Source: WTGA01 sp965231865 (GTDB lineage Bacteria > Pseudomonadota > Gammaproteobacteria > Arenicellales > Poriferihabitantaceae). From it: a stretch of DNA of 64,000 bases. Of this stretch, positions 51,011 through 59,789 are shown piece by piece. The notes under the pieces were generated by a model. It did not search any database and was not told where the DNA came from. It saw only the letters and a list, made by a program, of their open reading frames with translations. The position numbers were made by a program, and so were the translations under genes. The stretch covers positions 682,001 to 746,000 of the forward strand of contig CBDDOJ010000001.1 in the NCBI GenBank assembly GCA_965231865.1, given 5' to 3'. Every line of letters begins with the position of its first letter. Position 1 is the stretch's first letter.

Positions 51011-53896
51011 ATGACCGGTGGCCCGCGAACCAGCGAGGTTGCGTTCAACGGCGTGCTGGCGGAAGTGCTCCGGAGAAAGCACCCACTGTGGAAGGACCAT
51101 CTCGGCGTGGAACAGACCGGGGTCTTCCCGGAACAACCCGGGCTGCGGCCGGACATTCTTGTCCGTCCTCCCAATGCACAACCCGTCGTGGTGGAAACGG
51201 AGTATGCACCGGCCCACACCGTGGAACAGGACGCCTGTGCCCGGCTCGGCCTGGTGACGGGAAGCGCAGCCGATCCCATTGAACAGGCAATCGCCATTCG
51301 TGTTCCCACTGCATTGCGGCAGGGTCAGGCAGACCTGCCGGACCGTATTGTGACCGCGGAATTTGATTACTGCATTTTTTCAGGAGATCCGTCCTCGCCG
51401 GACCGTTGGCCCACAACCGGCTGGCTTACCGGGACGGTTGATGACATCGTACGCTGTATTGAGCATGCCATGGTCTCGCAGCGCCTTGTCGACGAGAGCA
51501 TCACGGTGCTGGAAAGGGGGGTCCGGGTTGCAACCCAGGCGATACGGGATGCCGTGGAAACCGGTTTTACCGATACCGACAGGAATCTGGGGCGCGTACT
51601 GAATCAGAACAGTGGGGAGCAGACGGACCGCATGGCGATGACCATCATTGCCAATGCCCTGACCTTTCACACAATGATTGCCGGGACGCGCGGCATTCCG
51701 TCGATTGATCAGTTGAATAAGGACAAGACGGTTACACTGAAAAGAGGACTGTTGAGGACCTGGGAGCGAATCCTGGAGGAAATCAACTACTGGCCGATCT
51801 TCAAGGTCGCATCAGACTTGCTGGTGACAATTCGTGTTCCCACAGCAAGTCGGGTATTGAGGGCCCTTGTGGGGGCTGCGGAGCGTCTCGCAGAGCTGGG
51901 GGTGACCACACGTCATGACCTGTCGGGCCGCATGTTCCAGAGCCTGATTGTGGACCGGAAGTTCCTGGCAACGTTCTACACCCTGCCGACCAGTGCGACA
52001 TTGCTGGCGGAGCTCGCGGTACGACGTCTGCGGTTCGAGTGGGAGGACCTTGCCGGTTATCCCGACTTGCGCATCGCCGACCTTTCCTGTGGAACCGGAA
52101 CGCTGCTTTCTGCAGCCTATAATACGGTGCTGAGTCGATACCGCTATGCGGGGGGAGACGACAGCGAGGTTCATCGAAAGATGATGGAGCTCGCCATCAT
52201 TGCGGCGGACATCATGCCTGCGGCCGCCCATCTTTGTGCGTCTCAGTTGTCGAGCATCCATCCAAGAGTACTCTTCGACAATACCCGGGTCTACACCATG
52301 CCCTATGGGGTTGAGCTAATGAAGGGGGGAGGGACGGCCATTGGCTCCCTGGACCTGATTCCGGCGCAGCAGACAAAATCGTTGTTTCCGACAGGGCAGC
52401 GTCAAGCCAGGGGGGGTGGCGACGAAGCGGTTCAGGATCTCAGGTTACCGCATCATTCTGTTGACCTCGTGATTATGAATCCTCCCTTTACGCGTCCCAC
52501 CAATCACGAGAGCACGGAAGTGCCGGTGCCTTCCTTTGCGGGGTTCCAGACCACGAAAGATGAACAGCGGGCGATGTCCGGACGTCTGAATACCATTCGG
52601 AAGGCTCTTGTGAATCCTGCTGGTCATGGGAATGCGGGTCTGGCATCGAATTTTATTGACCTTGCGGATGTCAAGGTCAAGCCCGGTGGGATGATTGCCC
52701 TGGTGCTTCCCATTGCCGTGGTCCAGGGTGCAGCCTGGAAGCCGGCCCGGGACCTGTTGCTTGCCCGGTATCGCCGCATAACGGTGATTACCATCGCTAC
52801 CTCGGGCAGTACCGATCGCGCGTTTTCCGCAGATACGAATATGGCTGAGGCACTGATTCTGGGCACGAAGTGCGACCCGCTGTCCCATCGCAATGAGGAA
52901 GCATTGTTCGTAAACCTTAAGCGGCGGCCAGCCACATTGCTGGAGGCTGCAGAGGTGTCCAAGCTGATAGCACGACTACCCACCGATTCCAGAACCGGTC
53001 ATCTTCGCGCGGGGGACCAGGCTATCGGAAGCTATATCCGGGCATCATTGAATGAGGGGGGGTGCGCCTCGCTGAGGGAATCTGCCATTGCAGATACCAT
53101 GCTCGGTCTGTCCCGGGGCAGGCTGGGGATGCCCCGTTATCGCCCCGATCATTCAATACCCATTGTGCCTCTCGAAGAGCTGGGAGAACGGGGGTTGTTG
53201 CATCGTGATGTCGGAACACTGAAAGCTGAGCAGCCTCCCTATCGAAGCCCGTTCAGGATTATTCCAATCAGTACGGCTCCCAGTTATCCGGTCCTGTGGG
53301 GACACGATGCCAAACGCGAGCGATGTCTGATCGTGCAACCGGACTGCCAGGGCGAGGTTCGGCCAGGATGCGATGATCGGGCGGTGACCGTGTGGGAGAC
53401 CGCTACCCGATTGCATTTCAATCTGGATTTCCAAATCAATTCCCAGAGCCTGGCGGCGTGTTGCACGCCGGGGCCAGTCGTGGGCGGCACTGCCTGGCCT
53501 AACTTTCGCCTGAGAAACGAAAGGTGGGAAAGCGCCATTGTTTTGTGGGCAAATTCCACATTGGGGTTGATGAGTTTTTGGTGGGCGGGGTCGCTTCAGC
53601 AACAGGGCCGGAGCAGATTAACCATCAGTGCATTGCCTGGGCTGAAGGTATTGGACCCGAGAGCTTTGTCGAAGAAACAACTGAACCGTGCGGATGAAAT
53701 TTTCAGACGATTTGAGGGCCGGCCATTTTTGCCGGCAAACGAAGCCTATCATGATGAGGTGCGGACCGATCTGGACCGTGCGGTTCTGATGGATATTCTG
53801 GGTTATCCCGAGGACCTGCTGGCGCCATTTCAGAACCTCCGTTTGCAATGGTGCAATGAACCCTCTGTCCATGGGGGAAAGGACACAAGGCCCTGA
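51011..53896 (+). CDS. large N6-adenine methyltransferase, type IIG-like layout
   Basis: A protein of 961 residues. N-terminal 120 residues hold LRPDILVRPP and VVVETEY, a PD...ExE arrangement that recalls a PD-(D/E)xK nuclease with Lys replaced by Glu. Then comes a helical region, motif X FYTLPTSATLLAELA (near 335), SAM motif I ADLSCGTGTLL (about 357) and motif IV IMNPPFTRP (about 486), then a recognition-like C-terminal half. Start chosen at 51011 (GAGG before it); frames run from 50900. It has no separate nuclease gene. Likely a solitary modification or restriction-modification enzyme; an inactive nuclease part is possible. Confidence 0.78.
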   Translation: MTGGPRTSEVAFNGVLAEVLRRKHPLWKDHLGVEQTGVFPEQPGLRPDILVRPPNAQPVVVETEYAPAHTVEQDACARLGLVTGSAADPIEQAIAIRVPTALRQGQADLPDRIVTAEFDYCIFSGDPSSPDRWPTTGWLTGTVDDIVRCIEHAMVSQRLVDESITVLERGVRVATQAIRDAVETGFTDTDRNLGRVLNQNSGEQTDRMAMTIIANALTFHTMIAGTRGIPSIDQLNKDKTVTLKRGLLRTWERILEEINYWPIFKVASDLLVTIRVPTASRVLRALVGAAERLAELGVTTRHDLSGRMFQSLIVDRKFLATFYTLPTSATLLAELAVRRLRFEWEDLAGYPDLRIADLSCGTGTLLSAAYNTVLSRYRYAGGDDSEVHRKMMELAIIAADIMPAAAHLCASQLSSIHPRVLFDNTRVYTMPYGVELMKGGGTAIGSLDLIPAQQTKSLFPTGQRQARGGGDEAVQDLRLPHHSVDLVIMNPPFTRPTNHESTEVPVPSFAGFQTTKDEQRAMSGRLNTIRKALVNPAGHGNAGLASNFIDLADVKVKPGGMIALVLPIAVVQGAAWKPARDLLLARYRRITVITIATSGSTDRAFSADTNMAEALILGTKCDPLSHRNEEALFVNLKRRPATLLEAAEVSKLIARLPTDSRTGHLRAGDQAIGSYIRASLNEGGCASLRESAIADTMLGLSRGRLGMPRYRPDHSIPIVPLEELGERGLLHRDVGTLKAEQPPYRSPFRIIPISTAPSYPVLWGHDAKRERCLIVQPDCQGEVRPGCDDRAVTVWETATRLHFNLDFQINSQSLAACCTPGPVVGGTAWPNFRLRNERWESAIVLWANSTLGLMSFWWAGSLQQQGRSRLTISALPGLKVLDPRALSKKQLNRADEIFRRFEGRPFLPANEAYHDEVRTDLDRAVLMDILGYPEDLLAPFQNLRLQWCNEPSVHGGKDTRP

Positions 53897-54099
53897 CGGA
53901 TTTTCCAGATCAAGCTGTATAGAAAACATTTCTTATCGAATTCGTCCATGTTTCGATTCCGGCTGGTCGCGACTGAAGGTGGGGGCGGACCATCCCATTA
54001 ACTTGGGCTAACGCCAGACCATAAACCCGCTGTCGCAATGGGTTTAACTGGGAATGATGAACATAGCACTGTCCCATTCATCCGAGCCCTGACCGACAC

Positions 54100-54116
54100 T
54101 GGCCACAGTGTGGCCA
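54100..54116. promoter_or_regulatory. palindrome TGGCCACAGTGTGGCCA, copy 1
   Basis: Perfect 8-1-8 palindrome. Followed after a few bases by AAAAACCGGAATATTCCG, as in the copies at 59489 and 60173. It lies 75 bp upstream of the conserved promoter, suiting an operator. Confidence 0.65.
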
Positions 54117-54152
54117 CTTTCAAAAACCGGAATATTCCGTTCTTTCCGGCAG

Positions 54153-54178
54153 AAAACCCGGTTATTTCCGGGTTTTTT
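54153..54178 (+). terminator. intrinsic terminator before the ardC promoter
   Basis: A 9-bp stem AAAACCCGG / CCGGGTTTT with loop TTATTT and a run of six T. It would stop read-through from the large methylase gene and insulate the leader promoter. A weaker, mutated form is at the same place before the third leader copy (about 59541). Confidence 0.75.
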
Positions 54179-54190
54179 CGGTTTCCAGGC

Positions 54191-54219
54191 TTGGCCTGAA
54201 TAAATCTTTGCTTTACAGT
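54191..54219 (+). promoter_or_regulatory. conserved sigma70-like promoter, copy 1
   Basis: TTGGCC at 54191-54196 and TACAGT at 54214-54219 with a 17-bp spacer. The same boxes and spacer stand before the two other leader copies while the spacer sequence varies, which supports function. Confidence 0.75.
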
Positions 54220-54224
54220 CCTCT

Positions 54225-54364
54225 CATTATGCCCGCCAGAGCTTATCTGGCAACCTGGAATCGTAGGCACACCCCATCCTTGTGATGGGTACTCCAACAG
54301 CCTCACGGCTGGTGTCATTTTGAACCCGCTGGGGATAGGTTTCCCGGTGGGGAGGCATGTCTTC
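54225..54364 (+). ncRNA. structured leader RNA (STAXI-like candidate), copy 1, before ardC
   Basis: About 140 nt beginning CATTATGCCCGCC. Hairpins: GCCAGA-gctta-TCTGGC; CCCATC-cttgt-GATGGG; CAGCC-tca-CGGCTG; then GGGGA/TTCCC. Compared with copies 2 and 3 the third stem changes on both sides (CAGCC/GGCTG against AGGC/GCCT), i.e. compensatory change. STAXI RNAs are known before antirestriction, ssb, topoisomerase and XerDC genes on mobile elements; the gene context fits, but I could not compare with the consensus. Confidence 0.65.
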
Positions 54365-54437
54365 AGTTATTTTTTTACCCTATCGGGATATCCATCCCGG
54401 CAGGGGCGTGATATCCCGTATTTCTGGAGATATCACC

Positions 54438-55367
54438 ATGTCAAAAAGCAAATCAAGACTGGATCATGTTTGTCAAAGCATCACCAACAATATCATCGCT
54501 GCCATTGCAGCTGGCGTCGGACAGTGGAAAACCCCATGGTCCGCGGTACTCTCAGGTGCCCCGGCCAATGTGGTGACCGGCCACTTCTACCGGGGCATCA
54601 ATGTGCTTTCATTAGCACTGGCTTCGAAGAAGCTGGGTTACTCGACTCATTTTTGGGCCGGGTTCAGCCAGTGGAAAGCAGCCGGTTGCAAGGTTCGTTC
54701 AGGCGAGCGCGGCACGCAGGTGCTGTATGCCCGCCCGGTCGAGGTCAAAGACGAGAATGATGAAGTAGTGTCCACCTGGTGGAGCATTCATTATTCTCAT
54801 GTCTTCAATCTGGATCAGGTTGAAGGCTGGCAAGCCTCTGAAGCGATTGTGAAGGCGGTAGCTGCGAGAGCGGATCAACCGGGTCCTGGACTCAATGATC
54901 ACCGAATCGAGCAGGTCGAACACTTGGTCCGGTGTACCGGAGCAGAGGTTCGTACCGCGGGGAAAGCGTATTACAACGTAGGAGGGGATTATATCGGAAT
55001 GCCTCCGATAGAAGCCTTCAATCGGAAAGACCCTGAGAATGGACTGACCGACTATTATTCGACGTTGTTGCACGAGTTGACCCACTGGACAGGCTCTTCC
55101 AGCCGATGTAATCGGCAGTTGGGTCTGCGCGGTACCCGGGACTATGCTTTCGAGGAACTCGTGGCGGAGTTGGGCAGTGCATTCTTGTGCGCTTCCCATG
55201 GTGTTGAACAGACACCACGGGAAGACCATGCGCAGTATATTGCGTATTGGGTGAAGCAGCTTGAGGAAGACAACCGCGCGATCATCAAAGCGGCACGTCT
55301 GGCTCAGGAGAGTGCAGAATTTCTGATGGGCCTCGTTGACGAGGCTGAAAGGAAACAGGCTGCCTGA
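54438..55367 (+). CDS. ardC: ArdC-like antirestriction protein with zincin domain
   Basis: A protein of 309 residues. N-terminal ssDNA-binding ArdC domain (about 1-130: AGVGQWKTPWSAVLSGAP, YRGINVLSLALA, FWAGFSQWKAAG, RSGERGTQVLY) and C-terminal metallopeptidase domain with HELTHWTG (about residue 211) and the third ligand in EELVAELGSAF. ArdC proteins protect incoming DNA against type I/II restriction during conjugation. It has GGAG before ATG 54438 and its own terminator behind it. Expression is probably set by the leader RNA and promoter upstream. Confidence 0.88.
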   Translation: MSKSKSRLDHVCQSITNNIIAAIAAGVGQWKTPWSAVLSGAPANVVTGHFYRGINVLSLALASKKLGYSTHFWAGFSQWKAAGCKVRSGERGTQVLYARPVEVKDENDEVVSTWWSIHYSHVFNLDQVEGWQASEAIVKAVAARADQPGPGLNDHRIEQVEHLVRCTGAEVRTAGKAYYNVGGDYIGMPPIEAFNRKDPENGLTDYYSTLLHELTHWTGSSSRCNRQLGLRGTRDYAFEELVAELGSAFLCASHGVEQTPREDHAQYIAYWVKQLEEDNRAIIKAARLAQESAEFLMGLVDEAERKQAA

Positions 55368-55382
55368 GATTGCTTTGTTTAG

Positions 55383-55413
55383 AAATCCCCCGCATTGACG
55401 GGGGATTTTTTTT
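55383..55413 (+). terminator. intrinsic terminator of ardC
   Basis: Stem AAATCCCCC / GGGGGATTT with short loop GCATTGAC-type turn and eight T, 16 bp after the ardC stop codon. Confidence 0.92.
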
Positions 55414-55698
55414 GTCAACAGCAAACCTGGAACAACCGGAAAATGGTTGAGACAAAAGATTGTGAAATAGACCCTGTGGCAATCCGTTTGCGGATTCGGA
55501 CGAAACCTTGGGTCACAAAGGGAATAAATGGGAAAGGGCCAGGAAGGGAATGGGATTTTCAATGGCAGGGGCCTATCCCAAAGGGCCCAGTTACGAATTC
55601 CCCCGAAAAGGGCCTTCATTTTCAGCTGTTTTGACATCCGCAATGCCGGATTTCCGGCAGTTATCGTCAGGTTTTTCCTGTTGCAAGATCATGCGACC
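55414..55698. other. spacer between ardC terminator and second leader
   Basis: No supported gene. Short frames here (for example 55443-55634) lack ribosome sites and known residues. The AAAAGGGCC and AAAGGGCCC stretches may form hairpins, but no conserved copy is found elsewhere in the window. Confidence 0.4.
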
Positions 55699-55727
55699 TT
55701 GGCCTGAACCCGTCTTTTCGGTATAGT
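55699..55727 (+). promoter_or_regulatory. conserved sigma70-like promoter, copy 2
   Basis: TTGGCC at 55699-55704, 17-bp spacer, TATAGT at 55722-55727, directly before the second leader RNA. Confidence 0.78.
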
Positions 55728-55732
55728 GAGTT

Positions 55733-55875
55733 CATTATGCCCGCCAGAGCTTATCTGGCGAATCGGAATCGTAGGCACACCCCAGCCGTAAGGATGGGTA
55801 CTCCGAAAGGCTTCACGGCCTGTGTCATTTTGAACCCGACGGGGACATTGTTCCCTGTTGGGGAGGCATGTCTCC
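55733..55875 (+). ncRNA. structured leader RNA (STAXI-like candidate), copy 2
   Basis: About 143 nt, almost identical to copy 3 (four differences) and about 80% like copy 1. Hairpins: GCCAGA/TCTGGC; CCCAGCC/GGATGGG; AGGC/GCCT; GGGGA/TTCCC. It ends with GGGGAGGCATGTCTCC followed by a T-run, 30 bp before the ribosome site of the next gene. Confidence 0.65.
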
Positions 55876-55908
55876 ATTTTTTTAATGTTGTATTTTTTGG
55901 AGGTTATC

Positions 55909-56217
55909 ATGCTAATACACCTACAATATGATTCATATGAGGTGGGAAACAAGTTGAAAGAAGAGTACAAACTGGACGATCCCGTGATCAAGGGGATCAT
56001 GGCAGCAAACATGGCTTCGCATGAAGCCGTAGTCACTGCTATCAACCAGGGGCTGGACGAGATGGAGAAGCGAGTCGCCACAAAAGGGGACATCGGTGAC
56101 CTGAAAGGGGACATCGGTAGCCTGAAATGGCAAGTCGCAACATTCGGGCTTGCCATGCTGGGAGTCATGATCGCTTCCATGTGGGCTTTTTTGCAGTACG
56201 TGTCATCGCTTGCCTGA
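55909..56217 (+). CDS. small coiled-coil membrane protein, copy with leader 2
   Basis: A protein of 102 residues from ATG 55909 (TTGGAGG before it). Amphipathic coiled coil in the middle (AINQGLDEMEKRVATKGDIG, DLKGDIGSLKW) and one C-terminal span (FGLAMLGVMIASMWAFL). Similar in plan to DUF1640-like proteins and to the gene at 59790, though sequence identity is low. Function unknown; conservation of the control region implies co-regulation with ardC. A terminator follows. Confidence 0.75.
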   Translation: MLIHLQYDSYEVGNKLKEEYKLDDPVIKGIMAANMASHEAVVTAINQGLDEMEKRVATKGDIGDLKGDIGSLKWQVATFGLAMLGVMIASMWAFLQYVSSLA

Positions 56218-56250
56218 GTTCGGTTCCTGAGTTCTGCTTTCAACCCCTTA

Positions 56251-56277
56251 AAAACCCCGCTTCGGCGGGGTTTTTTT
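56251..56277 (+). terminator. intrinsic terminator after the coiled-coil gene
   Basis: Stem AAAACCCCGC / GCGGGGTTTT with TTCG loop and seven T. Confidence 0.95.
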
Positions 56278-56491
56278 CGTAGTCGTAAGCAGGCCGGCGA
56301 CTTGCTGTCTTGATCCCCACCAACCCGGTCAAGAGGGCACGCCAGGTGCACCTGCGTACCATCTGTCATCCGGTCATTGGAATGATCCCATTAGCTCAGC
56401 CACCGGGAACCCGAAATGTGCTTCACTCGATCAGTTGTGCAGGCGTTGTCTGGATACAACACAAAAATAATCGTAACCAGAGAAAAATATT

Positions 56492-57421
56492 ATGCGACTG
56501 AATGAATTACTGGACATTTACTGTTCGGTCCGAATACTGCGTCCGAAAACAGAATCGGTCTATCGAACCACCAGCAAGATGTTTGTTGCGGATACGGGGG
56601 TCTGTGAACTGGATGAATTGAATGAAGCGGTCTTTATCCGATGGCGCGAGCAGGTATTGGCCCGCGCTCGTGAAACCACCTGGAATTCCTATCGCCGGAG
56701 CTTCCGGGTATTCATGAAGTTCGCCGTCAAACGAAAATTGATGTCCATCAATCCCATGGAAGAGGTAGCCCCGGCCACGGTTCCGAACCTGAAGAAAAAG
56801 ACCGTGGACGTGAAATCCCTGTCGAGAATAATTGACGGCCTTGCCAAACCCGATTGCCCCATAAAGAACGGATGGTTCTGGTCCATCTGCATCAAGACGC
56901 TGTTCTATACGGGGATGCGCCGACGCCAACTGGTGGGGCTGCGCTGGAAAGACATTGATTTCCAGAAAAACCTGATTCACCTGGCTGCAACGACCAGCAA
57001 GACGAAACGCTCCTGGGACGTCCCCCTGGATGACCGGTTGTATGATGATCTGGTCCATTTGAAACAGGAAACAGTCCTCATGCTGGGACCCCGGGAAGAC
57101 CTGTCGGAGCACCAGGTGTTTTGTGTGCAGCGGTTTGATGACCGGAATCGGTTCGCCAATGACCGGCTAACCGGGGGGCAACTCACGGGCATCTTGCGGA
57201 CAATCGGCAAACACTATTCCGTGGCCCTTTCTCCCCACCGGTTGCGTCATACCTTCGGGACCGAAGTGGCCAATGCGATGTCCCAGCATGAGGACATCCC
57301 CTTCGGGATCCGGGCCCTGCAGCACCAACTGGGCCATACCGATATTTCCACGACGCTGGGATATATCCAGCCCAAACCGGAACAGCAACGGCAAATCGTG
57401 AGATCCCTGAAAACGATCTGA
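56492..57421 (+). CDS. tyrosine recombinase, XerC/D-like integrase
   Basis: A protein of 309 residues. The N-terminal SAM-like domain (about 1-95) is followed by the catalytic domain with Arg in GMRRRQLVGLRW, the HRLRHTFG box (about 249), His in LGHTDISTTLGY and the nucleophile Tyr in the same stretch (about 290). Complete. It is shorter than the 600-residue P4-type integrases of PFGI-1-like islands, so either it is the ICE integrase near the tRNA end or it acts in resolution, with another integrase outside the window. Converges with traI, 17 bp apart. Confidence 0.9.
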   Translation: MRLNELLDIYCSVRILRPKTESVYRTTSKMFVADTGVCELDELNEAVFIRWREQVLARARETTWNSYRRSFRVFMKFAVKRKLMSINPMEEVAPATVPNLKKKTVDVKSLSRIIDGLAKPDCPIKNGWFWSICIKTLFYTGMRRRQLVGLRWKDIDFQKNLIHLAATTSKTKRSWDVPLDDRLYDDLVHLKQETVLMLGPREDLSEHQVFCVQRFDDRNRFANDRLTGGQLTGILRTIGKHYSVALSPHRLRHTFGTEVANAMSQHEDIPFGIRALQHQLGHTDISTTLGYIQPKPEQQRQIVRSLKTI

Positions 57422-57438
57422 GTGACAGCCCCCTGCAT

Positions 57439-59202
57439 TTACCGATCCTCCAGCAGGGTCAGGTGCTGATTAATGACCGGGGCCTCGTTCTTTTTGAACA
57501 CCTCGTCCACGGGAATCAACCAGCCTTTCAGGGTACTGATATTTCGCCTGCCCTGCACCCGGACGGTGTGCCAGTTTTCTCCCTTTTTGTTTTTTATGTT
57601 GATGCGTAATTTCTGAAACGCAGACTGGACCTTGTTCCAGTCTTCATTGGCGGATTGACCGTAGGTTTTGAAGATAACCGGGGAGACCAGGAAAACCCCG
57701 TCCTTGAGAATGTGAACCGGATATTCGCTCCCATTGTAGCGGATTTTTCCGGTTTGAATCCCGTTGCGCAGCCAGAACAAAAATTCAGTTCCAGGGTCCC
57801 GTTCCCCTGAATAATTGGGTGGAGGACCGGCCTTGTTGTCGATTGTCCTGGCAGAGTCGGTTGAAACATTTTTGTCTGTTTGGTCTACAACAAACAATGA
57901 AGAAAGGTCAACCTCATTCCCGGGCGTTTGAGTTGGAGTGGCCGGGTCACTGCCATTGTCCTGAGAATCCTTAGTCTGTTGCAAGGCGGCTTTAACCGGT
58001 GGTTCTCCGGCTGCGTCAGCATCGGCTTTGACAACATGGATGTGTCCTTTGAAGGGGTCAATTTCATTGCCATCAGTCCAAAGAAATGATTTGTTCACCT
58101 TCAACAGGCTGAAGGCCTCCGGCTTCCAGTCGTCCAGTTCGATGGCGGCCTGCCAGATGGCTTTCCCGCGGTTTGGCACGATGATCCCGGATTCAACCAG
58201 AATATCGAACAGTCGATTGTTCTGAGCGGGAATACCGGTATGCCCCTCGGATTCAAGCTGTGCACGCAGTTCATCGACAAACCGTTTGGACATCACCCAG
58301 CAGAACTGTCCGTCAAACCAGCCCATCGCTCCTCGCGAATTGAACGTCGTAGTCGCCTCGGCGGCCAAAACCTTCATTGCACGTTTGATTTTTTCCGGGA
58401 GCGGTGTTTTTGACAATACGGCTCCGGCTTGGGGAGTGTTCTCTGCTCCAAGCGACCGAGATACCGAAGTCTGGTCCGCCAGGGCGACGATCTTGCTTAC
58501 CTGCGGACTCTCATCGTGATTCCCGTTCAGAAACTGCAGGCATTCGTACAGAATGTCGGTGTCCGATGCAATCCATTGCAATCCGTCCGGAGGCACGAAT
58601 CTTTGCAGAAAAACCGGGGCAGCCAGATTGTGCAAGGAGTATTTTCGTTCTTTTCGATACCGGAAGGTATAGAATTTTGCCGTTCGATCCTTGTTTTTCT
58701 GAAACCGCTTCCGCCCCTTCTGCCCGGAGATTCGCATCGGACCCTCGTATGGATTCCAGAGACCGATTTCATGGCCTTTTCGATCATACAGCATGATATC
58801 CATATCCACGACTGGCTTGCCGACATCGTGGGCAAGAGCTGCTACAAACACTGCGTAGGTATAGATATCCGCCTTGAGGCGAATTACTTCGGGTGACTCA
58901 CCAACAGGAAGTTGTAACCCTCCCCGAATTCTCAGTGCATAAATCACCACATCCAGAATGTGTACAAGCAGTCCACCTGAATGTGCATGGTGATGATATT
59001 CGGATCCGGGCAGTAGCTGTACATGTTCAGCTACTCTTTCCAGGGCGGGACGATACAGCAATTCGAAAGAACCGTGGCTTACCCCGGTAAGTTTATAGAT
59101 TGCAGACACCCGCTCCGGGTGACTGGAAGCAAGAAGTTCTTGACCGCTTTGAATGCGTGGTCCTGGAGCGGGGGATTTCCTGAACCATTCAGACATCTGC
59201 AT
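57439..59202 (-). CDS. traI: MobH-class relaxase TraI
   Basis: A protein of 587 residues. N-terminal MobH domain: three-histidine motif YHHHAHSGG (His 70-72) and HD pair in ALAHDVGK (His125-Asp126), with further metal ligands between. The C-terminal part (about 475-587) is a DUF1528-like domain (FLFWLRNGIQTGKIRYNG, KLRINIKNKKG). It nicks the element at oriT and leads the strand into TraD. Among ICEs, MobH with MPF-G is the standard pair. oriT is expected close to its start, in the region up to 59.6 kb. Confidence 0.9.
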   Translation of the reverse strand: MQMSEWFRKSPAPGPRIQSGQELLASSHPERVSAIYKLTGVSHGSFELLYRPALERVAEHVQLLPGSEYHHHAHSGGLLVHILDVVIYALRIRGGLQLPVGESPEVIRLKADIYTYAVFVAALAHDVGKPVVDMDIMLYDRKGHEIGLWNPYEGPMRISGQKGRKRFQKNKDRTAKFYTFRYRKERKYSLHNLAAPVFLQRFVPPDGLQWIASDTDILYECLQFLNGNHDESPQVSKIVALADQTSVSRSLGAENTPQAGAVLSKTPLPEKIKRAMKVLAAEATTTFNSRGAMGWFDGQFCWVMSKRFVDELRAQLESEGHTGIPAQNNRLFDILVESGIIVPNRGKAIWQAAIELDDWKPEAFSLLKVNKSFLWTDGNEIDPFKGHIHVVKADADAAGEPPVKAALQQTKDSQDNGSDPATPTQTPGNEVDLSSLFVVDQTDKNVSTDSARTIDNKAGPPPNYSGERDPGTEFLFWLRNGIQTGKIRYNGSEYPVHILKDGVFLVSPVIFKTYGQSANEDWNKVQSAFQKLRINIKNKKGENWHTVRVQGRRNISTLKGWLIPVDEVFKKNEAPVINQHLTLLEDR

Positions 59203-59488
59203 GGGTTGTCACCAGGGTAAAATTGGCTGACATGAAAGGATGGACTGCCCCGTAAACCCTTTCAGCAGGTCGGTGAATGCAAATGGGGATGGTGGCACGT
59301 ATGTGGCTTCATGTATATGTATTGAAAACGTCTCCATCATACACAAGAAAGTTGGTGTGGGTACAGCTAAAGAGTTGTCAGTTGTCCAACGGAAGATGGG
59401 CCTGAACGATAAGTCATATTTCAGTAACCGAGACACTATCTTGGCGGTCTACCTGATACAAGGAGACCATCCATTCCCTGATTGACAT

Positions 59489-59505
59489 TGGCCACAGTGT
59501 GGCCA
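59489..59505. promoter_or_regulatory. palindrome TGGCCACAGTGTGGCCA, copy 2
   Basis: Identical to 54100-54116 and again followed by an AAAAACCGGGATATTCCG stretch. The similarity between the two regions continues through the promoter and leader. Confidence 0.65.
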
Positions 59506-59578
59506 CTTTTAAAAACCGGGATATTCCGTTCTTTCCGGCAGAAACCTGTTTATTTCCGGGTTTTTTCGGTTTCCAAGC

Positions 59579-59607
59579 TTGGCCTGAGTCCGTATTTGCT
59601 TTACAGT
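59579..59607 (+). promoter_or_regulatory. conserved sigma70-like promoter, copy 3
   Basis: TTGGCC at 59579-59584, 17-bp spacer, TACAGT at 59602-59607, before the third leader RNA. Confidence 0.75.
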
Positions 59608-59612
59608 ACACT

Positions 59613-59755
59613 CATTATGCCTGCCAGAGCTTATCTGGCGAATCGGAATCGTAGGCACACCCCAGCCGTAAGGATGGGTACTCCGAAAGGCTTCACGGCC
59701 TGTGTCATTTTGAACCCGACGGGGACATTGTTCCCTGTTGGGGAGGTCTGTCTCC
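59613..59755 (+). ncRNA. structured leader RNA (STAXI-like candidate), copy 3
   Basis: Nearly the same as copy 2 over 143 nt; the differences (CCTGCC for CCCGCC, GGTCTG for GGCATG) lie outside the stems. The leader is 23 bp before the ribosome site of the downstream coiled-coil gene. Confidence 0.65.
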
Positions 59756-59789
59756 ATTTTTTATGTTGTATTCTTTAAGGAGACAAATC

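Larger units (their letters stand above)
53897..54437. other. 541-bp control region of ardC
   Basis: No coding gene. In order it holds the palindrome at 54100, an intrinsic terminator at 54153, a promoter at 54191 and a structured leader at 54225 (all listed separately). The first 200 bp contain only an imperfect AACCCGC/GGGTTTA stem near 54025. Confidence 0.6.
59203..59612. other. 410-bp region between traI and the third leader
   Basis: It contains the promoter of traI on the minus strand, the palindrome at 59489, a mutated terminator stem near 59541 and the promoter at 59579. Short frames on both strands (59209-59436, 59240-59485) lack support. This is the best place in the window to look for oriT because the relaxase gene diverges from it. 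Confidence 0.45.

Noticed and set aside
55443..55634. Short frame after ardC
   Set aside because: No ribosome site, no typical residues, and it lies directly behind a strong terminator.
59209..59485. Overlapping small frames on both strands before traI
   Set aside because: Neither has a ribosome site or known residues; the region is better explained as control DNA of traI and the third leader.
54225..59755. Leader RNA copies as retron msr/msd or CRISPR-like repeats
   Set aside because: No reverse transcriptase is encoded in the window and there are no spacers; each copy stands before a separate gene with its own promoter.
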